In this document: piece by piece, positions 1-9,566 of the stretch
Layout of the letters: each line of letters opens with the position of its first letter
Numbering within the stretch: position 1 is the stretch's first letter
NCBI GenBank assembly: GCA_028565635.1
Contig: JAOXYB010018395.1
Location: 1 to 18,319 of the forward strand
Direction: 5' to 3'
Length of the DNA: 18,319 bases
Origin: Phoronis ovalis
Lineage: Eukaryota; Phoronida; Phoronidae
Translations under genes and position numbers: made by a program
The notes under the pieces: generated by a model
Seen by the model: only the letters and a program-made list of their open reading frames with translations
The model's database searches: none
What the model was told of the DNA's origin: nothing

Positions 1-651
1 AAAAAATGGTAGATATGGTAAATGTAAATTTTGAAACTTTTTGCAAAAAATGGAACATGTACATTGGGCATATTTGATTAGTAGGTTTTAAAAGATATTT
101 TGGATTGTCCTAATAAAGTTCTTTAGCCATAGTGGATCAAATAATAATCTTAAACACGCACACGCATATATGTCTGTCAAATTGCCTTTAAACAATTACA
201 GAGGAGATTATTTTAAATATGCTATACTTAGGAACAGTATAAAACAGAACATTTGCCCTATGGTCACTTGACACCAGATGTCTCATTTCGTTCACATCTA
301 ACAATGACAGTATGTGTCACTGAATTGTATTACTCAAGCCTATGACTATATTTGATCATATATTAAGATATATTAAGTCTCTGTCCAGTGTGGCAATTCT
401 CCGGGGCCATATATTTGGTTATAGGTACACTCCGTACAGTCCATGATCTAACTACAGACGAATATCTTTTTGTCCTAATAAAGACGTTAAATGCTGGGCA
501 TCACTTTCTTTATAATTCAGTAATATCTCGAGCATCAATAAACATCAATGTACATTTCCCGAAAACCTATGCTGGTTTTAAGCCTGAGTTACTACCCCAT
601 TCAACTGAAACATTCATAAAAACTGAGCAGCTCATATATTCATATATTCAC
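1..651. other. probable intron of the FN2 gene, nothing else clear
   Basis: This stretch follows the last visible donor of the minus-strand gene. A short plus-strand open frame of 89 codons (388-657) has no recognisable features and overlaps the exon end. A few candidate minus-strand acceptors exist, for example near 616, but the frame after it closes within nine codons. Confidence 0.5.
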
Positions 652-780
652 CTGTGAAGTAGTTACATAGCTGAAATCACTTGCTTGTACAACCGTTTCC
701 ATAGTAAAACTGAATGCATCTGGGACACTAGGGAGATCTTTCTGAGATTTTCTTCCACTGCACAATTGGCCTCCTGGAAC
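652..780 (-). CDS. FN2 gene, exon opening a second copy of the unnamed domain
   Basis: A 129-base phase-0 exon (acceptor TGTGTTGCAG, donor ACAG|GTGAAT) encoding residues 351-393. VPGGQLC leads into a basic patch and then LPSVPDAFSF, which matches the LPPLPDTFTA opening of the first copy (147-156). The gene must continue with an exon in phase 0. I found no convincing one between 1 and 651. Confidence 0.75.
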
Positions 781-3700
781 CTGCAACACAAAGGAACATT
801 TCATATGTTCTGGATAAGAATAAAAGCTAGCGTACAAGAAGTAGACGAGTATGAATGAAATAACTTGCAGTGATGTACATAAAAGGAACGTACTTTATTC
901 GATGTTGGCATTCGGATAATAACTCACCACATCTTCCGTTAACTCTTTATTATGGAACACGATAACGGCATTCTTACTTGCATTTGAATATTTCGTTTTG
1001 TTTTAATTGCAGTTACATCATTTTATTCTCTACCTCGTGATCATGAAATAAGTTATATTATGCGAAAACAGGTACACGACGTATTGCAGGACTGTCTAAT
1101 ATATATATATATTCGCAATCGAGAATTGGAAACATCTGACTTTTGGAGCCTAGCTACATGGAGTGCTAGGGGAGTTTGTCACAATTGGCCATGGCACAGT
1201 TACTGGAGAGTAATTGCTGCCAACATCTTTTTGTTTTAATTGTCACCTAGTTACGTTCTTTATACTTTGTTTGTGTTGTTTCCTAGAGGCAATTGTAAAA
1301 ATTGTAATTGCTGACATCTTACCTCAAATATAGTTGGATCAGTTGGCAGATCGGGTCCAAAGTATGCCCAGTCATAGGTTTGGTTGAGTGAACCGTAGTC
1401 TGCTGATTTACCTTGTAAGACTTGTTTCACTGGTACTTGTGCTAACGTACTTGGGTTTTTCCACATGTCAGCTCCTGTGGTGTTGACAATTGGATTATAA
1501 TCGTTGTATCAAATTACAGAGCAAAAATACACTCTTAAACCTTGGACTAATGAAATTAACTAGACTTTTGCGCAATTTTTATATCATGCTAAAACGGCTG
1601 GTTTTACAGGGAAACTTTCAAGTTACATAATATGTTTCCTAACCCATGTAGCAGCCCAGTTTTATTCTCATTTTGGGACACCTAAAGTTTAGTCAGAATC
1701 ACACCCTAACCTTTAAGCCACAACTATACCGAAAAGAAATGTCATATACCTCCGCGAAACACTCTTTTTTCGTGATTGTTACCAAAACGTTATAGATGGA
1801 TGTGAACGAAGCATGGTGGTTGGGTCGGGTTTTGTCACAGAGATAAAATGTTTAGATTTTGGTGACATCCATTTCCGAGTATTGTAATTTTAAGTGATCC
1901 TCCGAGGTGATGCTTTGAACACCAAAAACGACCTGGCGGAAGTATGCCATTCTAGTTTGATTTGTTATAAGAGTAAGCTGGCATTATTTTACATAAAAAA
2001 AATTATTCGAAAATCATTTCCCTTTGTTTTAAAATTAATACGAAACTCAGTATTCTAAAGCACCATACACAGCTGAACAGCTGAATGGAAAATTGCGGTA
2101 TCCCACAATTAAGGTAAGTAAGATATAATAAAGAAGAAACAGTGTATTTACTTTTCCTTATATAGCGAATGCCGTCTAATTATGTCGCATACACTTACGT
2201 GTGAAGTAATAAGTGATATGGAGTGTTTGATCCCCCATTTCAGGTATAAATACACAGGCTTCCCATTTATCAACTTGAATATCATCCATCACATCTGGTC
2301 CAATATAAACAAGTGCGTAATTGGATCCAAATTTTAAAGTGTCTATTGCCCCCAAAAGTTTATCTAAAATACAAAAAGCACAAGTTCAACAACACAAATG
2401 GACAATATTTTTGGACTTTAATTTTATCAAAATATGAAGGTATTGATGTATATCGCACAGCTTGCACACGCCATCATGATGTTCCCCATAACTATATTAG
2501 CCACATCTTTTAATGTGTTTTTCACCAAATGCGGACGTTTACAATTCGCTAATGCTACATTCATTGGCGTTCTGACCCGGGGAGGGGAACTTAAATAAAA
2601 CGTGGGGAATTGTGCTCGTTAATGGTCCCAAAAGAGCCTCTAAAGAAGTAGCTAAGGCGTTTCGAAAAATGGACCCTAAGTTCTACATTGTACTATGTCC
2701 TATCCAAGACTAAAATTTTTCTACAAGCAAAAAAGAAAAAACAAACAACGAAGACTCTACAGCAAGATCTATGCCGAAGTTAGTACCTTATCCAAAACCG
2801 AAATTGTTCTAACATCAAAAAAACAAGCCTCACACCGCACAAATTGGATCATGAGCAAGACTCAACGTGTGAAACTGATTCTAAGCATGCCCATTAGAAA
2901 TCATGCCCTTTTCGCATGGTCAAACTACTGATTGTCCTACTCTAAACGTGTCTGGTTCGTAAACAAACACTCTTTTCACACATTTCTATTAGCGAGCATG
3001 ATTATTCACATTTTATTTAAGTGTCCCCAGGGTTCTGACCTGAAGAGACTCACAAGCGAGATCAAATGCAACTTGACATCAGCAAAAAAGATAAAAAATC
3101 TGGGCAAATATCCACCGCATCACCTTGATTCGAAATCAGCACAAGACGTCACTTACAGCAATCATAATAATCTAACTCATAATTCCATTTACAAATCAAT
3201 TATAAGGCTCAATTTTGGCAATTTCCAATCCACAATGGGTACAATCCATCAAAATATATTCCTACAAAATGTTTTCAATTAATTTGAGTTACCATTGCCA
3301 TCTTTTGCCGTAAACGGGAATGTAAATACATCATCATCAGATAAATCTTGGACGTCGCACACTTCTTGGTCTTTTAACGCTTTATCCATATCTGAAACAC
3401 ACATTATTTTAAATGTATGTAACTAATATATTTTGAAATAACTTTTATACAGTTGCATGCGTGCATACTATTTTTGGAAATTTCAGGTTGTTTTAGAATG
3501 AGACCAGATCCCGAACAACATAAACCTCTTTCTTTCCCGCGGTTCCAAATCGTAGAGCAATAAGTTGTCTCTCTGAGAGGTAGATTTAAAGAAATTGAAG
3601 ACAGAGGTGGTAAGGTGTCTTTCATATCTTGAGAGTAAACGGCCGACAAGTTGGTATCCTTTGTGAAAAAGAGTGCATGAAATATGGAAAATTAACATCA

Positions 3701-5590
3701 TATATACATATATTCCATCGCCATAGCGTAAACCTTTGTATGGGCAAGCTCAAAACTAACCCAAAATAGTATAAAACTCTTTGGTATTGTAACTAGATAC
3801 GAATTTTGAAATAACGCCAGGCCCTTGCCATCCTGTAGCAATTACAACACCAACGTTTCTTCCTTTGTCAAAATATTCTTCTAGGTATGTTGTTTGATGG
3901 TGGTCATAATCATTCCATTCAATTCTCGCTGTAAATGTGTCTGGTAACGGTGGTAGAGGATGACTGGTATAAGCTAAAAAATATAATTTATCATTATCAT
4001 GTTTGTCATGTTAAGTATCAACAGTCATTGAACATCATCCTTACAGCCATCAGCTAAATCATCAACATCATCCTAGGCGCAACAATATATTAGCAACTTC
4101 AGTACTTTTATCACCTCCATGATCGTCATTATCCTTGACCGATCGTTATATCATCATCAGTATCTTCATCATCATCGTAATCATCGTAATCATTTAATTA
4201 ACCTTGCTACTATCATTTTGACCGTCATTGCCGTCAAAGCTTTTAACGTCATCGTCATCTAGTTTCTACTTAAAGTTACATATTATAAGATTTTTTTCTT
4301 ACATGGACATTCTCCCCAGAAATCATTGCCCACATCTACACCTGCTTTTGTTCCACACCATGGTTTATCGTGGTCTAGCGTGATACACTTCTTGTAGGTT
4401 TTTCCTTTATAAATAAATGGAAATACGCACGTGTCACCATCTCCCGAACCGTCAGTGGTAGCTGCAGAAATACGAAACGGTTGTAGCATGACTCGACACA
4501 AAGCTTTCTCAGTGATTTTTTGTACTTTTATGCATGACATACGTTTTCATTTTCTTTTTATTTCATAGTATACAACAGAGTAATTATGTCAGAAGCACCC
4601 AATGAGGATACATTTTTTATGGATTTATATAGCAAACCAACATATATTTTTTTACATGTTTCATGCTTAGATAAACCATTTGGTAATGTAGCTTGGAAGG
4701 CCATCTCTGTTCCCCACTCACCAGCAATTAGCTGAATTATTTTAAACTCACCAGCCAGCTAAAAATGGTTGAAAACTCTATCTACCAGTTGAAATTTGCA
4801 AAAAAGATGTTGTTTCATAGCCATGGAGTTTCGCGCTTAAAAAATAATTTAGTGATGTTGATGTAGGGAATCAGATCTGTTCCCCATTACCAGCTGGATG
4901 AACTGTTTAAGGTTTGCCAGCCAGCCAGACTCGTATATGGGGAACAGATATTAGGGGAAACAGATTCGATGGGTGCTTCTGTTAACGTTATGTACAAGTA
5001 TACATGGTAGAGGTACTATTATGATATAACTATGTATTACCTGGACAGTTTCCCCATTGTCCGTCACTGTCGTAGTTACCGGTAGTTGCACACCAAAGGT
5101 GATGATGATCCTTTAGAGTACAAGCCTGATACGTTGTGCCATTGTACATAAATGGGAAAACACATGGCGCCCCTTTTGCAGTACCATCAGTCGTTCCTGA
5201 AATGATATATGTGAAATGGCGAAAGGAGTTTCCTTTCCTTAATAGTCTCCATCCTATTAATTTGAATAAGGAGTAGGGAATCGAAGTGGTTCGCGTTTTC
5301 TGAATGTGGAAAAAGGAAAACACTAATAGTCATTAGGTAGCAGCTAGATTTACGGAATTGTAACTTTCCAGTGTTTCTGACAACGAGCCCACGCCTATAG
5401 TACAGCGAAAGACACAAATGCGTGGTATTTTTTAGAAAATAGGAATATGAACATAAAGTAACAAATTAGACATCGATAGCTCACCTGGTACGTAAGGAAG
5501 AGGCGTACAGACAGAACTATCTAGTGATGCTGCCTCAGCAATGGCAATCAACATTAAACTGACAAGGCCTGCTGCCAGTCCAGAAAACAT
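652..5590 (-). CDS. secreted FN2-domain protein with an unnamed repeated extracellular domain (partial, continues past left edge)
   Basis: Eight coding exons join in frame on the minus strand: 5590-5485, 5196-5041, 4461-4303, 3973-3761, 3391-3293, 2363-2199, 1474-1323 and 780-652. This gives 393 visible residues. Residues 1-21 are a hydrophobic signal peptide. Two fibronectin type II domains follow (about 42-87 and 94-140), each with the C-VFPF start, four cysteines and the WC and WG motifs. Residues 141 to about 350 form a domain I cannot name, with LPDTF at 150-154, EEYFD at 172-176, VDKWEAC at 275-281 and YYFT at 296-299. From residue 351 a second copy seems to begin (LPSVPDAF, 366-373). 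FN2 modules commonly bind collagen or glycans in other proteins; the ligand here is unknown. The ATG is supported by an in-frame TAG in the predicted spliced leader. The last exon ends at a GT donor, so the C-terminus lies outside. Exon structure is fairly sure; function is not. Confidence 0.82.
1097..1112. repeat. (TA)n microsatellite
   Basis: About eight TA units in the intron between the exons at 1323-1474 and 652-780. A similar run lies at about 10147-10160. Confidence 0.8.
1323..1474 (-). CDS. FN2 gene, linker exon after the unnamed domain
   Basis: A 152-base exon entering in phase 1 and leaving in phase 0 (acceptor CACCACAG, donor TGAG|GTAAGA). It encodes residues 300-350, a polar stretch with DMWKNP near its start and PDLPTDPTIFE at its end. 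This linker joins the first domain copy to the apparent second copy. Confidence 0.75.
2199..2363 (-). CDS. FN2 gene, unnamed extracellular domain, third exon
   Basis: A 165-base exon in phase 1 (acceptor TGTATTTTAG, strong donor ACAC|GTAAGT) encoding residues 245-299. It has LKFGSNYALVYIGPDV, then VDKWEAC and a terminal YYFT. The Trp and Cys spacing and the aromatic end look like conserved core motifs of the domain. Confidence 0.82.
2695..3282 (+). other. nearly open frame inside an intron, probably non-coding
   Basis: Within the intron between 3293 and 2363 the plus strand stays open for 195 codons apart from one TGA at 2929-2931. The implied protein is rich in Lys, Ser and Asn, with no signal peptide, domain or family I recognise. 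The DNA is A- and C-rich on this strand, with short look-alike stretches around 2697 and 2784. It could be a worn mobile-element fragment or a chance frame in biased DNA. Confidence 0.2.
3293..3391 (-). CDS. FN2 gene, unnamed extracellular domain, second exon
   Basis: A 99-base exon in phase 1 (acceptor TGTGTTTCAG, donor AATG|GTAACT) encoding residues 212-244. It carries one cysteine (C223) and an acidic run of Asp residues followed by FTFPF. C223 is a candidate disulfide partner of C281 in the next exon. Confidence 0.75.
3761..3973 (-). CDS. FN2 gene, unnamed extracellular domain, first exon
   Basis: A 213-base exon, phase 1 at both ends, encoding residues 141-211. The acceptor is ATATTTTTTAG and the donor TTGG|GTTAGT. 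It contains a Pro-rich lead-in, LPDTF, an IEW motif and EEYFD. I recall this arrangement from uncharacterised secreted proteins of invertebrates but cannot attach a family name. The donor is weaker than the others; it was chosen because it keeps the frame and ends just before an in-frame stop. Confidence 0.75.
4015..4260. repeat. imperfect CAT/ATC-rich low-complexity tract
   Basis: Runs of CAT, ATC and GTC triplets recur across this stretch, densest at about 4150-4192. It lies in the intron between the second FN2 exon and the next exon. It reads as a decayed trinucleotide microsatellite. Confidence 0.7.
4303..4461 (-). CDS. FN2 gene, exon for fibronectin type II domain 2
   Basis: A 159-base exon, phase 1 at both ends. 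It encodes a second complete FN2 module with cysteines at residues 99, 113, 123 and 139, the VFPF and YKGKTY motifs, and a slightly longer loop before WGEC. The acceptor is ATTTCTGCAG and the donor CCAT|GTAAGA. It starts with the same TTDG linker as domain 1, consistent with duplication of one exon. Confidence 0.92.
4590..4981. mobile_element. MITE-like element with 12-bp perfect terminal inverted repeats
   Basis: CAGAAGCACCCA at 4590-4601 is mirrored exactly by TGGGTGCTTCTG at 4970-4981, bounding 392 bases with no long open frame. Inside, CTGTTCCCC occurs at 4707 and 4877 in the same orientation and again inverted at about 4939-4949. The first two occurrences head a 57-base degenerate direct repeat (4703-4760 and 4873-4928). 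No clear target-site duplication flanks it, so the superfamily is uncertain. It sits in the intron between the two FN2 exons. Confidence 0.6.
5041..5196 (-). CDS. FN2 gene, exon for fibronectin type II domain 1
   Basis: A 156-base exon, phase 1 at both ends. It encodes one whole FN2 module: cysteines at residues 47, 61, 71 and 86, with the conserved VFPF, YNGTTY, WC and WGNC signatures. The acceptor is ATATATCATTTCAG and the donor CCAG|GTAATA. Its symmetric phase makes it a self-contained, shufflable module. Confidence 0.92.
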
Positions 5591-5598
5591 TTTAAGTA
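5485..5598 (-). CDS. FN2 gene, signal-peptide exon
   Basis: The acceptor GATATTTCAG lies just before 5598. Eight bases of leader precede the ATG at 5590-5588, and the exon ends CCAG|GTGAGC in phase 1. It encodes a short N-terminus, a hydrophobic core rich in Leu, Ile and Ala, and a likely cleavage site near the AEAAS stretch (residues 18-22). One cysteine (C28) lies before the first FN2 domain. Confidence 0.8.
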
Positions 5599-6037
5599 CT
5601 GAAATATCACTAAGATATACATTGGGTTAAGTGAATATACCATAGATAAATTCGACAGTAAGCGGGACAGTAAGCCATCTGTTAAGATATTTGGGGAGAA
5701 CATTTTTATAATAGCTATGCTATGTCCACTTTAATCTGTCACAAGTGCTCTATTTTTGGTTAAAACGCCCGGTCCAAATTTGGCTAGCTAAATCTAGCTG
5801 ATCAGTAGATGTATTTCTTATCAATCGTGATATTACATTTAATAAAATCATGTTTGTGACCAAGCCAACATAATTTCTTATAGTAAATTAAACACCCGAC
5901 ACCCACTCTGCGCACCTCTTCTGCATATATGTGTACTCATGTAACAATAAGAACACTGCGTTCAGCTTTTTTTTCTAACGTGCAACCTCTACTTAGGCAT
6001 TTTAATTTTAATTTTAAACAACCCAAAAACTACTCAC

Positions 6038-6072
6038 CTAACTATAATTACAGGTGGAGATTCACATAAAAT
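6038..6072 (-). other. possible 5'UTR exon of the FN2 gene
   Basis: On the minus strand a pyrimidine-rich acceptor (TTCCTTTTCAG) ends at 6073, and a strong donor (TTAG|GTGAGTA) begins at 6037. The 35 bases between them would splice to the acceptor before 5598. The joined leader contains an in-frame stop ahead of the ATG at 5590. If the acceptor is not used, the exon would extend further right as the first exon. No transcript supports it. Confidence 0.4.
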
Positions 6073-7115
6073 CTGAAAAGGAATAGTTAGTCACGAGCTA
6101 TAACCTATTATGAACTGGTTCCAAAGGCCAGGTACATCAAAGATAATGTTATGTTATATCTATGATAGTCACATATATTGAACTACTGATGTTCAAAACA
6201 AAGCACGAAGACCGACGGTGTCGTAAAGGGTATTTCTACAAAATGTTCACAATAATTGTTGCTTTTATTACATGTTCTTATTCTGAATTGAGCAATCGAG
6301 CTGTACATTTCAATTTCCAATAGCATAACCCTTCTGTCTTCAATATTCGTATACAGATTATCGGCTATTAAAAATTATAATTTACGGTAATGCACATGCT
6401 ACAGCGGACTGAGGGCATGCAGCGGCAAACGTTAATTGATCAGAGGGAATAAGTAACAACAGAAGCACACTACAGGATAATGGCTTCACCGGTACCTAGC
6501 CTATAGTAAACAAACTGTTAATCTTCATGGAGTACACGTGACTCTATTATCTATGTCATCTTTTGTTCACGAATCATGCGTGTGATTTACTGAGCTAGGG
6601 TTCGGTTGCAATTTAAAAATTAACTATATTTGCTCGGGATTTTTCTTTTCGGGCTTCGAACAACTGAGTTAGCAATGCAAACCTCTGTCAACATCGTGAG
6701 TTTACACACGTCACGAACAATACATGTTCCTTTCCATAAGATATCATATTTATAAATAATTTATTTATAATTAATGGAATATATCTGTAAAGAAGTCTAA
6801 AGAAGCCCATGCGATTTATCATTTTTAATGGGACCTTGTAGGTATTTAAACGTCTACCTGATCCCAGTAAAAATACTGGGTGCTAATAATAAATGGGTTA
6901 AAGTTATGCCTATGCCATATCAGTTATTATCAGTCACGTTTTCCAAAGGTTTAATGTTGAATTTACAATGCATTTCTGCGTCATCAATGCAACTGCTAAT
7001 GAAAGGCGATTCGATCAAACTATGATTTCATGCAACATTGTCCAGTTACTGTATGTTCATATCGACTAACGCAACAGAAATTACTCTAAACAGTATTTTT
7101 TTTAAATAATATAAT
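6073..7115. other. intergenic region
   Basis: This lies between the 5' end of the FN2 gene and the 3' end of the dispanin gene; both genes are on the minus strand. It should hold the FN2 gene promoter. The 65-codon frame at 6828-7025 has no support, and I see no RNA gene or repeat. Confidence 0.5.
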
Positions 7116-7126
7116 TTTATTTTATT
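7116..7126 (-). terminator. candidate poly(A) signals for the dispanin gene
   Basis: Two overlapping TTTATT hexamers (AATAAA on the minus strand) lie about 440 bases past the stop codon at 7568. They give a plausible 3' end. The interval 7127-7567 would then be 3'UTR, and it shows no other coding signal. Confidence 0.4.
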
Positions 7127-7567
7127 ATTGGTCCCGATCGTGCATACTACAGAGACACAAAACAAATACATTGTCAAATATTTAACAATACAAGATTTTC
7201 ATATACAAAGTGCGTGTCCTAAGTACTATGAAAATGTAACAAGTCTAACACGTGACACGAAAACAACGTAAAACAAAATAATCAAGCAAACAGCTCATGC
7301 TATGGACAAGACCTTCAAGTCTCCAAATTGGGACGGAACAATTACTCCACCAATTCAAGTCGACAGTTCCCTTGCATATAAAAAAGTGTAATATTTAGTT
7401 TGTACATAGCTTATATAGCAGCAGCTCATTTTAATATTCATCATCACAGAGTTAGTAGCAGTTGAATTTGTCTTTCTCTTCTTGATAATACAATGCACTT
7501 CCATTTGTGGCCATTGATTGCCTTCGCAATATATTATAAGGTGATGCCAGTTCGCCCTCATATGGTT

Positions 7568-7744
7568 TTACTGAGAAGGCTCACTTATACTACCAAACAT
7601 GCCAGCAAAGTACATAATTAATATTACCGTTACTCCTAGCCACTGTGCTATTCCAATGATAATACTTAAATTGTTAAATAGTCTTGATTTTTGTGATGCT
7701 GCCATTGCTCGATGGGTGTCGCCACTAGCTAGTCTCGACTGCAC
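7568..7744 (-). CDS. dispanin gene, exon 5 with second hydrophobic segment
   Basis: 177 bases from acceptor TTATTTCAG to a TAA at 7570-7568. It encodes residues 95-152: the VQSRLASGD loop, the AxxAS helix, a hydrophobic segment starting LSIIIGIAQW, and a short polar tail. This is the second half of the CD225 domain. Confidence 0.9.
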   Translation of the reverse strand: MQSRLASGDTHRAMAASQKSRLFNNLSIIIGIAQWLGVTVILIMYFAGMFGSISEPSQ

Positions 7745-9566
7745 CTGAAATAATATTTCAATTTAGTTTTACAATTTAGGTCGACGTGTTATTTTTTATG
7801 CAATTTATCAAAAAGTACGTCAAGACAACAGATTAAACCAGGCTGTCAGCATACAGATCTATTCAGCAGATCCAAAAGAATTTAATTATCTTTTAATTAT
7901 AACAAATGGTTGTAAATTATAAAATACTCAACTCAGACATGCATTGAATTGTAGACCAGCGTTATAGTTGTCCGAACAACAGCCCATTTTATTTATAGGT
8001 CACTCGAACAATTAAACATTATTATTATACTACAGCGAGAAATTGGTATTACAAAGCATACAGTATTTATACAGTATTTTGTAGAAGGTTTATTCCTCTC
8101 AAACAGAAACATTCTAGAATTCGAAGGATATTAAACAAAAAGTACTCATTTTTGAAAAAGTAAATAAACGACTGGTTAAGACACGTATGTAACTCTGATT
8201 AAAATAAAAATAACACGACATGTTCCCAGTTGGTATGAGGAACACTCAATGATTAAATGAACACTCAATGATTAAATGAACACTCAATGATTAAATGAAC
8301 ACTCAATGATTAAATGAACAGCAAATGTATGAAAAATCGTGCATGTAATCAAGGGACATTCAGAAGAGTTTTCAAATTCTAATAATTTTACCTCTTTTGA
8401 TTTGATTATTGCGCATATTCCTAGAGGCATAAAACACAATATGCATGTTATCACAGAGCAATCCAAATGATCTTCTACTGTTGTGAACATATCGCTGTCC
8501 ATATGAGCACAATTATTCTGAACCTGCAAATAATTAACAAAAAATGAAACAAAAAATAACTAAGAGCTAAAACGAATGGGTCCTTCTCAGCACTGGTTTG
8601 TTTTTCTCTCCTAAACCAGCAAGTTACATTTACTGTAAATATAAAGTTCTCATAATATTTAATTTATAACTTTGGAAGGGAGAGCAAATCAAAGCATAAC
8701 AGGCTAAATATGGGAAACGGGTTCGGTAAAAACGATGGTTGTATATTTTCTCACAATTCAACTGTGTACAAACTGTAAAACGTGATTTACATAGAGCATA
8801 ATCAAAAAGCAAAAACGTCAATTTTGATAAAAGTATTAAGTTTGGATAACGTATTTTGTTCATATCTTACGTACAGATACATCCACTCTTGTTTCCTCCG
8901 ACATCCTGATTGACGAATAATTCTATAAAAATAACGGTTATTAAAACTAAAATAATAACATAAATTCGCCTTATAAATTCTACGAGTAAAATAAGAAAAA
9001 AATAGCAGCAAGATATTCCACATACAGTACGATCATATATAGTTACATATGTAATGAAAATATCTTCAGCAATGATCTATATGGTGTCCCATAGGCAACT
9101 TTTAAAGAAGATATTGACCGTTCTTATAGGACGTTATGAATTATGATAAATATTTTAAATGAATTTTCTTCAAATTTAATTATTTCATGGTAAGTTCCTA
9201 CCTTAAACACTCTAAGACAATTCAGGATATCGTTGGATTGTTCATGGTATTGGACAGGACCTGTGGAAACGAAGAAAGCAACAGAAATAAAATACGTGCT
9301 ACATCTTGACTACGACTATGTTATCCTTTCACAGGGTAGTACACACTTCGTTCTCATTGAGAAAACATATGTCAATATAGAGCTTATTTTAGTTTGAAAT
9401 ATCTTCAAGGGATCTTTGTTCTTTAACACAAATGTTATCTTAGAAACCAAACTAAAACTAATATTTGTGACCAATGAATTTGAGAAGCTTTTGCTTCCAC
9501 TAACTGAGTAATTTTTCGCATACCTTCTGCGTCGGTTTCGTCAGAGTCCTCCATATATGCACTCAT
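7568..9566 (-). CDS. CD225/dispanin family (IFITM-like) membrane protein
   Basis: Five exons join in frame: 9566-9524, 9260-9202, 8922-8875, 8523-8392 and 7744-7568, giving 152 residues. The family places small proteins in plasma or endosomal membranes, where known members affect membrane fusion or synaptic receptor clustering. The role here cannot be told. Visible CD225 features are an acidic variable N-terminus (1-65), hydrophobic segment 1 (about 70-90, with PLGI and cysteines at 72, 77, 80 and 87 that could be palmitoylated), a cytosolic loop with KSKEVQSRLASGD and an AxxAS motif (91-115), and hydrophobic segment 2 (about 120-144). An in-frame TAG 18 bases before the ATG supports the start. 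It lacks the proline-rich N-terminus of PRRT-type members. It is divergent from the endoglycoceramidase gene. Family call is strong; the small N-terminal exons are less sure. Confidence 0.85.
8240..8320. repeat. perfect 19-bp tandem repeat, four copies plus 5 bases
   Basis: The unit GAACACTCAATGATTAAAT repeats four times without change (8240-8315), followed by GAACA. It lies in the last intron of the dispanin gene. Perfect identity suggests recent expansion, so the copy number may vary between individuals. Confidence 0.97.
8392..8523 (-). CDS. dispanin gene, exon 4 with first hydrophobic segment
   Basis: 132 bases, phase 0 at both ends, with acceptor TTATTTGCAG and donor AGAG|GTAAAA. It encodes residues 51-94: a VEDHLDCS approach, a cysteine-rich membrane segment with MPLGI, and the basic KSKE exit. 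These match the conserved half of the CD225 domain. Confidence 0.88.
8875..8922 (-). CDS. dispanin gene, exon 3
   Basis: 48 bases, phase 0 at both ends, with acceptor TTTTTATAG and donor ATCT|GTACGT. An alternative donor four bases on (GTAC|GTAAGA) would break the frame. It encodes residues 35-50 and contains an internal Met that could serve as a start if exons 1-2 are skipped. Confidence 0.6.
9202..9260 (-). CDS. dispanin gene, exon 2
   Basis: 59 bases, phase 1 to phase 0, with acceptor GTTTCCACAG and donor TAAG|GTAGGA. It encodes residues 16-34, a polar stretch. It is inferred from splice signals and frame only. Confidence 0.6.
9524..9566 (-). CDS. dispanin gene, exon 1
   Basis: The ATG at 9566-9564 opens 14 codons of acidic sequence (DSDETDAE) and ends GAAG|GTATGC in phase 1. 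It is preceded in frame by TAG, so it is a true candidate start. Confidence 0.65.

Noticed and set aside
388-657. 89-codon plus-strand open frame
   Set aside because: It has no signal peptide, domain or family resemblance and overlaps the antisense FN2-gene exon end; likely chance.
3520-3560. tRNA-like box B (GGTTCCAAATC) at about 3541
   Set aside because: There is no matching box A or foldable cloverleaf around it.
3483-3701. Minus-strand frames of 72 and 81 codons at 3404-3701
   Set aside because: They lie in an intron of the FN2 gene, overlap each other in different frames, and show no splice or domain support.
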